DNA from: Bacteroidota bacterium
GTDB lineage: Bacteria > Bacteroidota > Bacteroidia > Bacteroidales > PUMT01
DNA: 33,203 nucleotides
Direction: 5' to 3'
NCBI GenBank assembly: GCA_003554865.1
Contig: PWHJ01000220.1
Coordinates: 1 to 33,203 of the forward strand
Positions 15,928 to 24,580 of the stretch are shown one piece after another. Made by a program: the position numbers and the translations under genes. The notes under the pieces were generated by a model, which was not told the origin of the DNA, did no database searches, and saw only the letters and a program-made list of their open reading frames with translations. Numbering within the stretch: the stretch's first letter is position 1; each line of letters opens with the position of its first letter.

Positions 15928-17286
15928 TTATTTTTCCTGCATTAGATTTGCAAATTCCTCTTCCTTTACTTTTTTGGTGTTCAGTGTTACGGTTTCTTTT
16001 AAAAGTTCAATTATCTTCTCGTGGTATTTTTGCTCATACAGATTTTGCCTTTCTTTATCCTTTTTGAGCAATTCCTGGGCGTAATTGCTCAAATGCTCGT
16101 CACCTATATCAGTCATACCGTATTGACGGAATTGCATACGCAGATGGTATTTGGCCAGCTCTTCAACTTCTTCTTTTTCAACTTTCAGGTTGAACTTTGA
16201 AATAATTTTATCCTGTATTAGCTGCCATCTCAAGTCCTTCTCGAATACAGGGAACTCCTTGTCGATTTGCTCCTGGGCAAGGTTTTTCTCTTTTGATTCA
16301 AGCAGCCAGCGCTTTAGGAAATCTGTAGGAAGATCAAATTTAGTTTTTTCAATCAGCATCTCTCGTGCATCCATGAGAAGTTTCATGTCGCTTTGCCGGC
16401 TGTAGTGAGATGAAATTTCCTCAGCAATTTTTTCCCTGAATTCTTTTTCAGAGGACACAACACCCTCTCCGAAAGCCTTATCGAAAAGCTCCTGGTTTAT
16501 TTCAGCCTTTTGCCACCTTGAGACAGATTCTACGTCAAGACGGAAAAACAGTGGCATATTTTCAATTTTTTCCTTGTCGGTTTTAAGTATTTGCGAAAGT
16601 TCTGTGTCATTGGGATAAGCTTTTCTCAGATCAATTTGCATAGAATCACCCGCAGAGGAGCCTGTTATTTGTTTGCGGATACTCTCGTCCTTGATTACCG
16701 ATACCGAAAGAGTGGAATCCTGCGTATTGATACCGTTTTCCATAGGTTCGCCTTCTTCTGTAAGTTGTGTAAGGCTTGCCTTTATAACATCATTTTCATC
16801 AGCCTTTTCAGCTTCTACAGCTTCGCCAAACCGGCTGGCATAGCTTTCAACATATTTATCCAGCAATTTATCATCGATGTCGATCACGTAATAGGAAAGT
16901 TTGTCTTCTTTTGATAGTTCTGCTTCAAATTCCGGTGCCAGAGCTATATCAAATAAGAATTCAAACTCTTCCTGGTTCTCGAAATCCTGCTTTTCCTGTT
17001 GTTCTTTGTTAGGAAGGGGTTCGCCCAGAATGTTAAGCTTCTCTTCCCTTATATAGTTTGTGATTGATTCAGATACCAGCCTGTTTATTTCCTCAAGGAG
17101 AACAGGTTTGTGATACATACGCTTTATCAGTCCCATAGGCACCATCCCTGGCCTGAAACCGTCCATTTTTGCACTCTTTTTGTATTCCTTCAGCTTTTCG
17201 TTAACCTGTTGCTCATAATCATCTTTATTAATATGCACTTTTAAAATGGCATTCAGGTCATCTTTTTTTTCAGTAGTGATGTCCAT
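15928..17286 (-). CDS. tig: Trigger factor
   Basis: Trigger factor is the ribosome-bound chaperone that meets nascent chains at the exit tunnel. The 452-residue product carries the ribosome-docking signature GFRPGMVP (about residues 42-49). The central domain (about 150-245), where the FKBP-type prolyl isomerase lies in proteobacteria, is poorly recognisable by eye, as is usual in Bacteroidota. The long, charged helical C-terminal region fits the arms of the chaperone. It is the first gene of the minus-strand series tig, clpP, oxidoreductase, clpX. The 255 bp between its start and the tRNA contain only AT-rich sequence with near matches to a -7 box. Confidence 0.94.
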   Translation of the reverse strand: MDITTEKKDDLNAILKVHINKDDYEQQVNEKLKEYKKSAKMDGFRPGMVPMGLIKRMYHKPVLLEEINRLVSESITNYIREEKLNILGEPLPNKEQQEKQDFENQEEFEFLFDIALAPEFEAELSKEDKLSYYVIDIDDKLLDKYVESYASRFGEAVEAEKADENDVIKASLTQLTEEGEPMENGINTQDSTLSVSVIKDESIRKQITGSSAGDSMQIDLRKAYPNDTELSQILKTDKEKIENMPLFFRLDVESVSRWQKAEINQELFDKAFGEGVVSSEKEFREKIAEEISSHYSRQSDMKLLMDAREMLIEKTKFDLPTDFLKRWLLESKEKNLAQEQIDKEFPVFEKDLRWQLIQDKIISKFNLKVEKEEVEELAKYHLRMQFRQYGMTDIGDEHLSNYAQELLKKDKERQNLYEQKYHEKIIELLKETVTLNTKKVKEEEFANLMQEK

Positions 17287-17469
17287 TTGTATAAATTGTA
17301 GTTAGCAAATTAATTATCATCAAACAGCAGCATCTTAAATGCTTCGGTTAAGTGAAAATTGCAGCCGGTAAATCAAAAGAAAGTTATAGAATTCAGCCAA
17401 AGGCCAACTCCCTGATATTGCTGTTTTATACTTAAGGGTCTTTCAATTATGGTGGCTTGTTGCTGCAAA

Positions 17470-17486
17470 TTTGCCAATTAGGCAAA
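17470..17486. repeat. Small hairpin TTTGCC-AATTA-GGCAAA downstream of tRNA-Leu
   Basis: A perfect 6-bp stem with a 5-nt loop lies 56 bp beyond the 3' end of the minus-strand tRNA. It might help to end tRNA transcription or processing, but there is no U-tract after it on the minus strand, so a terminator is only a possibility. Confidence 0.25.
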
Positions 17487-17541
17487 ACCGCTGACACTTA
17501 ATATATAATGAACTCAAGCGATTTGTTTAATGAAATTATTG

Positions 17542-17623
17542 TGCGGATGGAGGGACTCGAACCCCCACGCCGTGAGGCATCAGATCCTAAGTCTGACGCG
17601 TCTACCAATTCCGCCACATCCGC
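17542..17623 (-). tRNA. tRNA-Leu (anticodon UAG)
   Basis: The minus strand folds into a complete class II tRNA. The acceptor stem GCGGAUG pairs with CAUCCGC, with discriminator A at 17542. The anticodon stem is UCAGA/UCUGA around the loop CUUAGGA, giving anticodon UAG (reads CUA and probably other CUN codons). The long variable arm contains GCC/GGC pairing, and the T arm has GGGGG, UUCGAGU and CCCUC. The 3' CCA is not encoded and must be added after transcription. The identity as leucine follows from the anticodon, long variable arm and A73. Confidence 0.97.
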
Positions 17624-17637
17624 CAAAAAATTCAGCA

Positions 17638-17667
17638 CAAAGGTATTTAAAAATTTTAATAATCAAG
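17638..17667 (-). promoter_or_regulatory. Promoter of tRNA-Leu (TTG ... TACCTTTG)
   Basis: On the minus strand CTTG (17664-17667) is followed after 18 nt by TACCTTTG (17638-17645), an exact match to the Bacteroidota -7 consensus TAnnTTTG with a near-consensus -33 element. It places the start of transcription just before the mature tRNA 5' end at 17623. This is the best two-box promoter in the window. Confidence 0.58.
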
Positions 17668-17710
17668 ACTCAAGTGGAGAAAAATTAACAATCTGAAATT
17701 TTCTTCCCGG

Positions 17711-18436
17711 TCAGCGTCTGAGTTCAAAGCTTTGACCAAGATAAACTTTTCTGACCTGTTCGTCCATTGCAAGTTCCTCTGCGCTACCTGATTTAAGAAT
17801 TGTTCCCTCGAAGAGCATATAGGCATGATCCGTTATTGAAAGGGTTTCATGCACGTTGTGATCGGTAATTATTATGCCAATATTTTTTTTCTTAAGGGCC
17901 AAAACTATTTGCTGTATATCTTCAACTGCTATTGGGTCTACACCGGCAAAAGGCTCGTCTAATAAAATAAATTTAGGCTTGAGGGCAAGAGAGCGGGCTA
18001 TTTCGGTTCTTCTTCGTTCTCCCCCTGACAATTGTATTCCCAGGCTTTTCCTTATATGCTGGAGCCCGAATTCTCTGAGTAAAACCTCAAGCCTTTCATT
18101 TTGCTCCTGCTTCGGCATATCTGACATTTCCAGAACAGCTTTTATATTGTCTTCGACGCTGAGTTTCCTGAATACGGAAGGTTCCTGGGGCAGGTAGCCG
18201 ATGCCTCTCTGAGCTCTTTTATATACAGGTTCGTGTGTAATGTCAAGATCGTCCAGGTATACCCTGCCTTCGTTGGGCCTTATAAGCCCGACGATCATGT
18301 AGAAAGATGTTGTTTTGCCGGCGCCGTTCGGACCAAGCAATCCGGCTATTTCTCCTTCTTTTACACTGAAGCTTACTTTGTTAACTACAGTTCGTTTGCG
18401 ATATTTTTTTACAAGGTTTTCTGTTTTAAGGATCAT
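17711..18436 (-). CDS. lptB: LPS export ABC transporter ATP-binding protein LptB
   Basis: LptB is the cytosolic ATPase that, with LptFG, drives lipopolysaccharide extraction from the inner membrane. The 241-residue product has Walker A GPNGAGKT (about residues 35-42), Q-loop region [13 protein letters not shown], signature [15 protein letters not shown] and Walker [13 protein letters not shown], the last two characteristic of LptB rather than other ABC ATPases. Length equals E. coli LptB (241). It is downstream of tatC and kdsD on the same strand, which fits a shared role in LPS and envelope assembly. The permease genes are not in this window. Confidence 0.96.
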   Translation of the reverse strand: MILKTENLVKKYRKRTVVNKVSFSVKEGEIAGLLGPNGAGKTTSFYMIVGLIRPNEGRVYLDDLDITHEPVYKRAQRGIGYLPQEPSVFRKLSVEDNIKAVLEMSDMPKQEQNERLEVLLREFGLQHIRKSLGIQLSGGERRRTEIARSLALKPKFILLDEPFAGVDPIAVEDIQQIVLALKKKNIGIIITDHNVHETLSITDHAYMLFEGTILKSGSAEELAMDEQVRKVYLGQSFELRR

Positions 18437-18480
18437 ATCAATTCAAGCGTTACATTGGCCGGGGAATCATTTTCTCCGGT

Positions 18481-19302
18481 TTAACCGGTTTTTTTGAGAT
18501 CCGTTTTTTCTTCTATTACTATTTTTTTGGATATTCTGATTCCTACCTCGTATAGGAACATTATAGGGAAGGATACCAGTATCTGACTGAACACATCAGG
18601 CGGGGTAATTATTGCCGAGAGAGCAAGAACAATTACCAAAGCATGCCTGCGGTATTTTCTTAAAAATTGCGGTGTTACAAGTCCCAGTTTCGACAGGAAA
18701 AAAATAAGCACCGGCAGTTCAAATATCAATCCTACTGCAAGGGCAATTGAGCTAACCGTTGTAATATATGACAAAAGGTTGATCTGGTTAACCACCTCAT
18801 GACTAACAGAGTAAGAACCAAGAAAGTGTACCGAAAGCGGAATTATAACGAAATAAGCGAACACTATACCGAGTATAAACAGCAAAGATATGTAAAAAAC
18901 GCCTCCCCTGGCGTAACTTCTCTCGTTTGTATAAAGGGCGGGACTTATAAATCTCCACATTTCAAAAACAAGATAGGGAAATGCCAGAATAAGGCCGACA
19001 AACATTGAGACCATTATATGCGTTATAAATTGACCTGCCATGTTTATATTGATAAGCTGAAACGGCTCTGAATTTATACAAAGGGCTCTGATGCCTATCG
19101 TGTTGCCCAGGGCGCATAATGTGCGGTTAGTGAAAAAATCAGGTGTTTTTGGAGCTATAAGTATCTGGTTGAAAATAATGTCCTTGAAAATAAATGCACC
19201 TATGGCAATTACCACAATTGCCAAAATTGAGCGCACCAAATGCCACCGAAGTGCCTCGAGGTGTTCCAGAAAAGTCATTTCCTGCTGTTCGCTAACAGGC
19301 AT
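18481..19302 (-). CDS. tatC: Sec-independent protein translocase subunit TatC
   Basis: TatC is the core membrane receptor for twin-arginine signal peptides. The 273-residue product begins with the conserved cytosolic motif MTFLEHLEALRWHLVRS (about residues 9-25) and contains about six hydrophobic segments, including YLVFEMWRFISPALY-like and ALAVGLIFELPVLIFFLSKLG-like stretches with the conserved FE(L/F)P motif. Length is typical (about 250-290). tatA/tatB are not adjacent. It lies between kdsD (15 bp) and lptB (44 bp), probably one transcript. Confidence 0.95.
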   Translation of the reverse strand: MPVSEQQEMTFLEHLEALRWHLVRSILAIVVIAIGAFIFKDIIFNQILIAPKTPDFFTNRTLCALGNTIGIRALCINSEPFQLININMAGQFITHIMVSMFVGLILAFPYLVFEMWRFISPALYTNERSYARGGVFYISLLFILGIVFAYFVIIPLSVHFLGSYSVSHEVVNQINLLSYITTVSSIALAVGLIFELPVLIFFLSKLGLVTPQFLRKYRRHALVIVLALSAIITPPDVFSQILVSFPIMFLYEVGIRISKKIVIEEKTDLKKTG

Positions 19303-19317
19303 ATCTTTGTTGTTTTA

Positions 19318-20286
19318 TTAAACTATTCCTTCCTTTAAAATATCGTGAATATGAATAATTCCTACGTATTTTCGATTATTTAGAACGAGAAGCTGGGTGA
19401 TATTGTTTTGTTTCATCTTATCAAAAGCGTCCACAGCAAGAGCGTTAATATCTATTGTTTTAGGGTTGGGTGACATTATGTGCTTTGCCGTGAGATTTTC
19501 AAGCGATATATGATTTTCAAGCATGCGACGTAAATCCCCGTCTGTTATTATACCCGTCAATTCTTCGCTATTTTCCATAACCGCGGTAGCACCAAGGCGT
19601 TTTGATGAAATTTCAAAGATTACTTTTTTAATGCTGTCATTAATTTTAACCTTCGGGAGCCTCTCTTCAAGATGGAAGTCACCTACACGCATGTAAAGTT
19701 TTTTGCCCAGATGACCGCCCGGGTGGAACCTTGCAAAATCTTCCTCAGTAAACCCTCTGCATTCAAGGAGGCATACAGCAAGAGCATCTCCGATCACCAT
19801 TTGTGCAGTAGTGCTGGAAGTAGGAGCCAGGTTGTTGGGACAGGCTTCTTTATAAACTGTAGCTTTTAAGACAAGCTGGGCTTTTTTTGCCAGGTATGAA
19901 TCCGTGTCTGATACAACTCCAATTATTGTGTTTCCCATGTTTCGTATAAGGGGTACAAGGACCTTTATTTCAGGTGTGTTTCCGCTTTTGGAAATACAAA
20001 TAAGAATGTCTTCCTGCTTGATAATTCCAAGATCACCGTGAATAGCGTCTGCTGCATGCATGAAAATTGCGGGAGTACCTGTAGAGTTGAGTGTTGCAGT
20101 GATTTTACCTGCAATTATTGCACTTTTGCCGATTCCTGTAATTACTACCCTTCCTTTTCCATTGAAGATCATTTCAACAGCTTTGGCAAAATCATTGTCA
20201 ATGTACTCCGTTAAATTGTGTATAGCGGTTGATTCGTTAATTATTGTTTTTTTTGCAATAGTTTTAATCTCTTCGGGTGACTTCAT
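19318..20286 (-). CDS. kdsD: D-arabinose 5-phosphate isomerase (KpsF/GutQ family)
   Basis: KdsD interconverts ribulose 5-phosphate and arabinose 5-phosphate, the first step to Kdo of the LPS core. The 322-residue product has an N-terminal SIS sugar-isomerase domain with GIGKSAIIAGKIT (51-63), MHAADAIHGDLG (76-87, probable catalytic His83) and the SKSGNTPE phosphosugar motif (99-106), then FHPGGHLGKKL and two CBS domains (about 205-320). Length matches E. coli KdsD (328). It is divergent from recQ and heads kdsD-tatC-lptB. GutQ-like paralogues share the activity, so the symbol rests on context. Confidence 0.94.
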   Translation of the reverse strand: MKSPEEIKTIAKKTIINESTAIHNLTEYIDNDFAKAVEMIFNGKGRVVITGIGKSAIIAGKITATLNSTGTPAIFMHAADAIHGDLGIIKQEDILICISKSGNTPEIKVLVPLIRNMGNTIIGVVSDTDSYLAKKAQLVLKATVYKEACPNNLAPTSSTTAQMVIGDALAVCLLECRGFTEEDFARFHPGGHLGKKLYMRVGDFHLEERLPKVKINDSIKKVIFEISSKRLGATAVMENSEELTGIITDGDLRRMLENHISLENLTAKHIMSPNPKTIDINALAVDAFDKMKQNNITQLLVLNNRKYVGIIHIHDILKEGIV

Positions 20287-20360
20287 ACTTCTGTGGTGAT
20301 AAAAAGTTGCTGTAAATAAATTGTGGGAAAAATAAATTAAAGGATTCTTTTGTTATATGC

Positions 20361-20390
20361 CAAAAGTATGTAAATACATCTGCAAAATTA
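20361..20390 (-). promoter_or_regulatory. Candidate kdsD promoter region with two -7 boxes
   Basis: Two exact TAnnTTTG matches occur on the minus strand upstream of kdsD: TACTTTTG (20361-20368) and TAATTTTG (20383-20390), 75-104 bp before the start. Neither has a TTTG at the ideal 19-nt spacing. The rest of the 248-bp divergent gap to recQ is AT-rich with a TA-repeat near 20440 and no gene. Confidence 0.3.
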
Positions 20391-20534
20391 CAGAATAAAA
20401 ATCGAATTTTAGTTGCATTAATTTGTTTTTCTCAATTATTATATATATATATGTGGCTTTTTTGGTGAGATCGTATATTTCAAGTTTGAAGAAGTGCAGG
20501 TGTAGAATTTTTAAAAAGATACAAGGATAAGAAG

Positions 20535-22730
20535 ATGAATGTAGAGGCAAAAATACCTTTAACGGAATATCTTAGAAATTATTTCGGGTTTACCAGTTTT
20601 AAAGGAAATCAAGAAGAGGTTATAAAAAACGTGTTGTCACGCAATCATACATTTGTGCTGATGCCGACCGGTGGTGGCAAGTCACTTTGTTATCAGCTGC
20701 CTGCAATTATAATGGAGGGTACCGCTATTATTATTTCTCCATTGATTGCCCTTATGAAAAACCAGGTTGATGCAATACGTGCATTCAGCGAAGATGATGG
20801 AGTTGCTCATTTTTTAAACTCTTCTCTTTCAAAAAGCGCCATAGAGAAGGTTAAGGCTGATGTGGTAGGTGGAAAAACCAAAATGCTTTATGTGGCCCCC
20901 GAGTCGTTAACAAAGCTGGATAATATAGAATTTTTAAAACAGGTGAAAATATCTTTTTATGCAATTGACGAAGCTCATTGCATCTCTGAATGGGGCCACG
21001 ACTTCAGACCCGAGTACAGGAGGATCCGTGCTATGGTAAATGAGATTGGTGAAGCTCCTGTAATTGCGCTTACTGCTACGGCCACACCTAAAGTGCAGCA
21101 CGATATTCAGAAAAATCTTGGGATACTGGATGCAGACGTGTTTAAATCATCGTTTAACCGTCCCAACCTGTATTATGAAGTAAGACCAAAGACCAATTCC
21201 GTTAAGCAAATAATTAAGTTTATAAAAAACAATTCCGGTAAATCGGGAATAGTCTATTGTTTGAGCAGGAAAAAAGTTGAGGAGATGGCAGAGACACTCT
21301 CCATTAACGGTATAAAAGCCCTGCCTTACCATGCCGGAATGGACTCGGCGACCCGTACCGGCAATCAGGACAAATTCTTAATGGAGGAGGTTGATGTGAT
21401 TGTCGCTACCATAGCCTTTGGTATGGGTATAGACAAACCCGATATACGTTTTGTAATACATTATGATATTCCCAAAAGTCTCGAGGGGTATTATCAGGAA
21501 ACCGGACGTGCCGGGCGTGACGGAGGAGAGGGAAAATGTATAACATTTTACAGCTACAAGGATATTCAGAAATTAGAGAAATTCATGCAAAACAAGCATG
21601 TTGCTGAGCAGGAGGTAGGCAGGCAATTGTTGTTTGAGACTGTTTCATATGCCGAGTCTGCCGTTTGCAGAAGAAAGCAGTTGCTTCATTATTTCGGGGA
21701 AGATTACAATGAAGATAATTGCGAGGGTTGTGACAATTGTCTCTATCCGAAGACCCAGTTTGAAGGCAAAGACTATGTAACTCTTGTTCTTAATACTGTT
21801 TTGGCGGTGAATGAGAAATTCAAGGCTGACCATATTGCCGATATAATTGCAGGCAATATTACCCAGTCAGTACAGGCATACAAGCATGAAGAGCTTCCGG
21901 TATTTGGCGAAGGAGGTGATAATGATGAAAAGTTCTGGAACGCTGTTATACGACAGGCAATGTTTGCCAAATTGCTCGATAAGGAAATCGAAAATTACGG
22001 ATTGCTTAAAGTAACAGAGGAAGGCTATCGTTTCCTGGATAACCCCAGATCCATTACTTTAACTCAAAATCATGATTACAGTGAATATGGGAATGAAGAG
22101 ATGGAAAAAGACTCTGGTTCCAGAACAAGCACGATTGATCTTGAGTTGCTGGAAATATTGAAAGATTTGAGAAAAAAGGTTGCAAAAAGGAATAATCTTC
22201 CCCCCTTTGTTATATTCCAGGAAGGTTCACTGGAGGATATGGCAATGCAATATCCTGTCAACCTGGAGGAAATGCAGAATATTTCCGGAGTTGGTGCAGG
22301 AAAAGCAAAAAAATTCGGAAAAGATTTTGCCGATTTGATCAAAGCATATGTTGAGGAAAAAGATATTGTTCGCCCTCAGGATATGGTTGTAAAATCGGTA
22401 GTTAACAAGTCCGGAATGAAAGTTTCGATTATTCAGGCAATTGACAGAAAAATGATGCTGGAAGATATTGCGTCAGCTAAAAACCTTGATATCAGCGAGC
22501 TGCTCAGTGAGATTGAAGCTATCGTCAATTCAGGAACCAAAGTTAATCTTGATTACTATATTGATAATGTAATAGATGATGAGCGTCAACAGGAAGTGTA
22601 CGAGTATTTCCGGGAAGAGGCCGAAACAGAGTCTGTTGAGGAAGCACTTCAGGAATTGGGCGAAGAAGATTATACAGAGGAGGATATAAGATTAATGCGC
22701 ATTAAATTTATATCTGAAGTTGGCAATTAA
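20535..22730 (+). CDS. recQ: ATP-dependent DNA helicase RecQ
   Basis: RecQ is a 3'-5' superfamily 2 helicase in recombination and fork repair. The 731-residue product shows Walker A PTGGGKS (44-50), DEAH box (145-148), motif region SEWGHDFRPEYR, ATIAFGMGIDKPDIR, and QETGRAGRDG, then the RecQ zinc-binding cysteines (about residues 378-402, C...CEGCDNC), a winged-helix RQC region, an HRDC domain (about 535-612, with ISGVGAGKAKKFG) and a further acidic C-terminal domain (about 613-731) resembling the helix-turn-helix tail found on many Bacteroidota RecQ proteins. It is longer than E. coli RecQ (609) because of that tail. AAGGA lies about 12 bp before the ATG. Confidence 0.96.
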   Translation: MNVEAKIPLTEYLRNYFGFTSFKGNQEEVIKNVLSRNHTFVLMPTGGGKSLCYQLPAIIMEGTAIIISPLIALMKNQVDAIRAFSEDDGVAHFLNSSLSKSAIEKVKADVVGGKTKMLYVAPESLTKLDNIEFLKQVKISFYAIDEAHCISEWGHDFRPEYRRIRAMVNEIGEAPVIALTATATPKVQHDIQKNLGILDADVFKSSFNRPNLYYEVRPKTNSVKQIIKFIKNNSGKSGIVYCLSRKKVEEMAETLSINGIKALPYHAGMDSATRTGNQDKFLMEEVDVIVATIAFGMGIDKPDIRFVIHYDIPKSLEGYYQETGRAGRDGGEGKCITFYSYKDIQKLEKFMQNKHVAEQEVGRQLLFETVSYAESAVCRRKQLLHYFGEDYNEDNCEGCDNCLYPKTQFEGKDYVTLVLNTVLAVNEKFKADHIADIIAGNITQSVQAYKHEELPVFGEGGDNDEKFWNAVIRQAMFAKLLDKEIENYGLLKVTEEGYRFLDNPRSITLTQNHDYSEYGNEEMEKDSGSRTSTIDLELLEILKDLRKKVAKRNNLPPFVIFQEGSLEDMAMQYPVNLEEMQNISGVGAGKAKKFGKDFADLIKAYVEEKDIVRPQDMVVKSVVNKSGMKVSIIQAIDRKMMLEDIASAKNLDISELLSEIEAIVNSGTKVNLDYYIDNVIDDERQQEVYEYFREEAETESVEEALQELGEEDYTEEDIRLMRIKFISEVGN

Positions 22731-22805
22731 TCGAAAAGAAAATTTACATCTTTGTAACGATCTAAGTGACCCGCTCGTCTTTTGTTATAACAACAAATAC
22801 AATCA

Positions 22806-23699
22806 GTGGAACCTGTTCTAGAAATTTCCGGTATTTCAAAATATTTCGGCAATATATGTGCCGTGGAGGACCTCTCTTTTTCAGTGAGTAAGGGTCAGGT
22901 TTACGGCATTTTGGGCCCAAACGGCAGTGGTAAAACCACTACTCTTGCAATTGCCATGGGGATTATTAAATCCCAAAGAGGAAAATGTGTTTGGTTTTGC
23001 CAAAATACACCGGCAGACAATAGCTGGAAAAAAAATGTAGGCACCCTGATCGAAGTCCCATATTTTTATCCTTACCTTGACCTTGTTGACAATTTGAAAA
23101 TAGTGGCGGAAATAAAACAGGTGCCTTTTGGCGATATTTTTCGTGTTCTTCAGGTTGCCGGCCTCTACGAAAGAAGACATTCCACATACAGAACACTTTC
23201 CCTTGGTATGCAGCAACGTATGGCAATCGCATCTGTTATGCTGGGTGATCCTGATGTGCTTGTGCTCGACGAACCTACTAACGGACTTGATCCTCAGGGT
23301 ATAGCTGATGTAAGAGAAATAATACTAAGTGAAAGAGAAAAGGGAAAGACTATAATTCTTGCCAGCCATATACTTGCTGAGGTTGAAAGAGTTTGTACTC
23401 ATGTTGCGGTATTGAAAAATGGAAGGTTGCTTGCTGACGGACCCGTTGCTCAACTGCTCGGAAGAGATGAAACACTTGTTATTGGAGCAAAGGATAATGA
23501 AAAACTAATGAAGGCACTTTCAATGTCAGAAATGATAAACACCTCAGATTTCCGTGAAGACGGTATTTGGATTAGTTTAAAAGAAGGCTTTACCCCTGAG
23601 CAGCTTAACAGGTACCTTATGGAGCAGGGGATAGCTCTTTCAAAACTGGAGAAGAAAAAGAAAACCCTCGAATCTCAGTTCCTTGAACTGGTGAAATAA
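22806..23699 (+). CDS. ABC transporter ATP-binding protein (ABC-2 type exporter)
   Basis: The 297-residue product is the ATPase of a CcmA/NatA-like exporter. It has Walker A GPNGSGKT (about residues 37-44), a signature reading LSLGMQQR in place of LSGGQ (usual in this subfamily), Walker B VLVLDEPTNGLDPQG and the H-loop ILASHILAEVERVCTH. The final 80 residues form the C-terminal extension typical of ABC-2 ATPases. It begins with GTG at 22806; no suitable ATG is nearby. It is 22 bp upstream of its permease gene. Substrate is unknown. The 75-bp gap after recQ has only a near match to a -7 box. Confidence 0.93.
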   Translation: MEPVLEISGISKYFGNICAVEDLSFSVSKGQVYGILGPNGSGKTTTLAIAMGIIKSQRGKCVWFCQNTPADNSWKKNVGTLIEVPYFYPYLDLVDNLKIVAEIKQVPFGDIFRVLQVAGLYERRHSTYRTLSLGMQQRMAIASVMLGDPDVLVLDEPTNGLDPQGIADVREIILSEREKGKTIILASHILAEVERVCTHVAVLKNGRLLADGPVAQLLGRDETLVIGAKDNEKLMKALSMSEMINTSDFREDGIWISLKEGFTPEQLNRYLMEQGIALSKLEKKKKTLESQFLELVK

Positions 23700-23721
23700 T
23701 TTTTTTAATAATAAACCCTTT

Positions 23722-24549
23722 ATGCAAACAAACCTGGTAAGGATTGAACTTATAAAAATCTTAAAATACAAATCTTTTAAGGTTCTTTTGGGGCTTCACC
23801 TGACATTGTATTTTATATCAGTCTTGATGCTCTCACAGGTAGAGGTTCAGGTTCCAGGTTTTAAAATAGGGAATCTTTTTCTTTTTCCTCATGCATGGCA
23901 TACTTTTGTCTGGGTAGCAGGATGGTTCAACCTCATTCTTGTAATTTTGGTAATAATGGTTACATGTAATGAGTTTGCATTTAAAACTTTTCGCCAGCAG
24001 TTTATAAACGGGCTTAAACGCGATCATTTGTTGGCCGGTAAAGGTTTGGTTATATTGATTTTGGCAGTTTATGCTTTTTTAATGGTGATGCTTACTGGAA
24101 CCTTTTTTGGAATAGTTTCCGGCTCCGGGCCCTCCTTGTCGGGTTTTTTTGAGAATTTTCACATGCTGTTTGTATATTTTTTGCAAACTGTTGCATATAT
24201 GTCACTTGGCTTCTTAATTGCCATATTGATGCGCGGTACCGCTTTATCTATAACAATGTTTTTTTTGCTTCGCCTTCTTATTGAACCGGTTATAAGAGGA
24301 TTTTTTGAGCCCGCCGCAAGACAGTTTTTCCCGGTTAAAACAATTTCAGACCTGACACCATTTCCCGAAGTTTTCTCAATTACATCTGAAAGTGAGGTTA
24401 TGAAAGAAGGTGCTGATGCTCTTACATTTGAGGCAATGGGGCTTGTCTCGCATCAGCTTCCCCTTTATATAAATGTTTTGCTGGCTGCTGCATACACCGC
24501 TCTTTTTATTTTAATTGCCCGCTTCTATCTTCAAAAAGCCGGCCTGTAG
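23722..24549 (+). CDS. ABC-2 type transporter permease
   Basis: The 275-residue product has about six hydrophobic segments (near residues 20-37, 65-85, 105-135, 145-170, 175-195 and 250-270) and a FKTFRQQFINGLKRDHLLAG motif of the type that marks ABC-2 permeases (NEFxxxTxRxxxxNGxxR). It starts 22 bp after the ATPase gene, so the two form a minimal exporter. Substrate unknown: relatives export drugs, lipids, lantibiotics or sodium. It converges on the M16 peptidase gene with 31 bp between stops. Confidence 0.88.
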   Translation: MQTNLVRIELIKILKYKSFKVLLGLHLTLYFISVLMLSQVEVQVPGFKIGNLFLFPHAWHTFVWVAGWFNLILVILVIMVTCNEFAFKTFRQQFINGLKRDHLLAGKGLVILILAVYAFLMVMLTGTFFGIVSGSGPSLSGFFENFHMLFVYFLQTVAYMSLGFLIAILMRGTALSITMFFLLRLLIEPVIRGFFEPAARQFFPVKTISDLTPFPEVFSITSESEVMKEGADALTFEAMGLVSHQLPLYINVLLAAAYTALFILIARFYLQKAGL

Positions 24550-24580
24550 ACATTGTTATCTTAGTATCTTATCCGGGAGG

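Noticed and set aside
17508-17696. Plus-strand ORF of 62 codons
   Set aside because: It is the antisense of the tRNA-Leu gene and its leader; the fold of the tRNA on the minus strand is unambiguous.
20438-20453. TA-dinucleotide run in the kdsD-recQ gap
   Set aside because: A short low-complexity run, common in AT-rich promoter regions; not evidence for an origin or phase-variable repeat.
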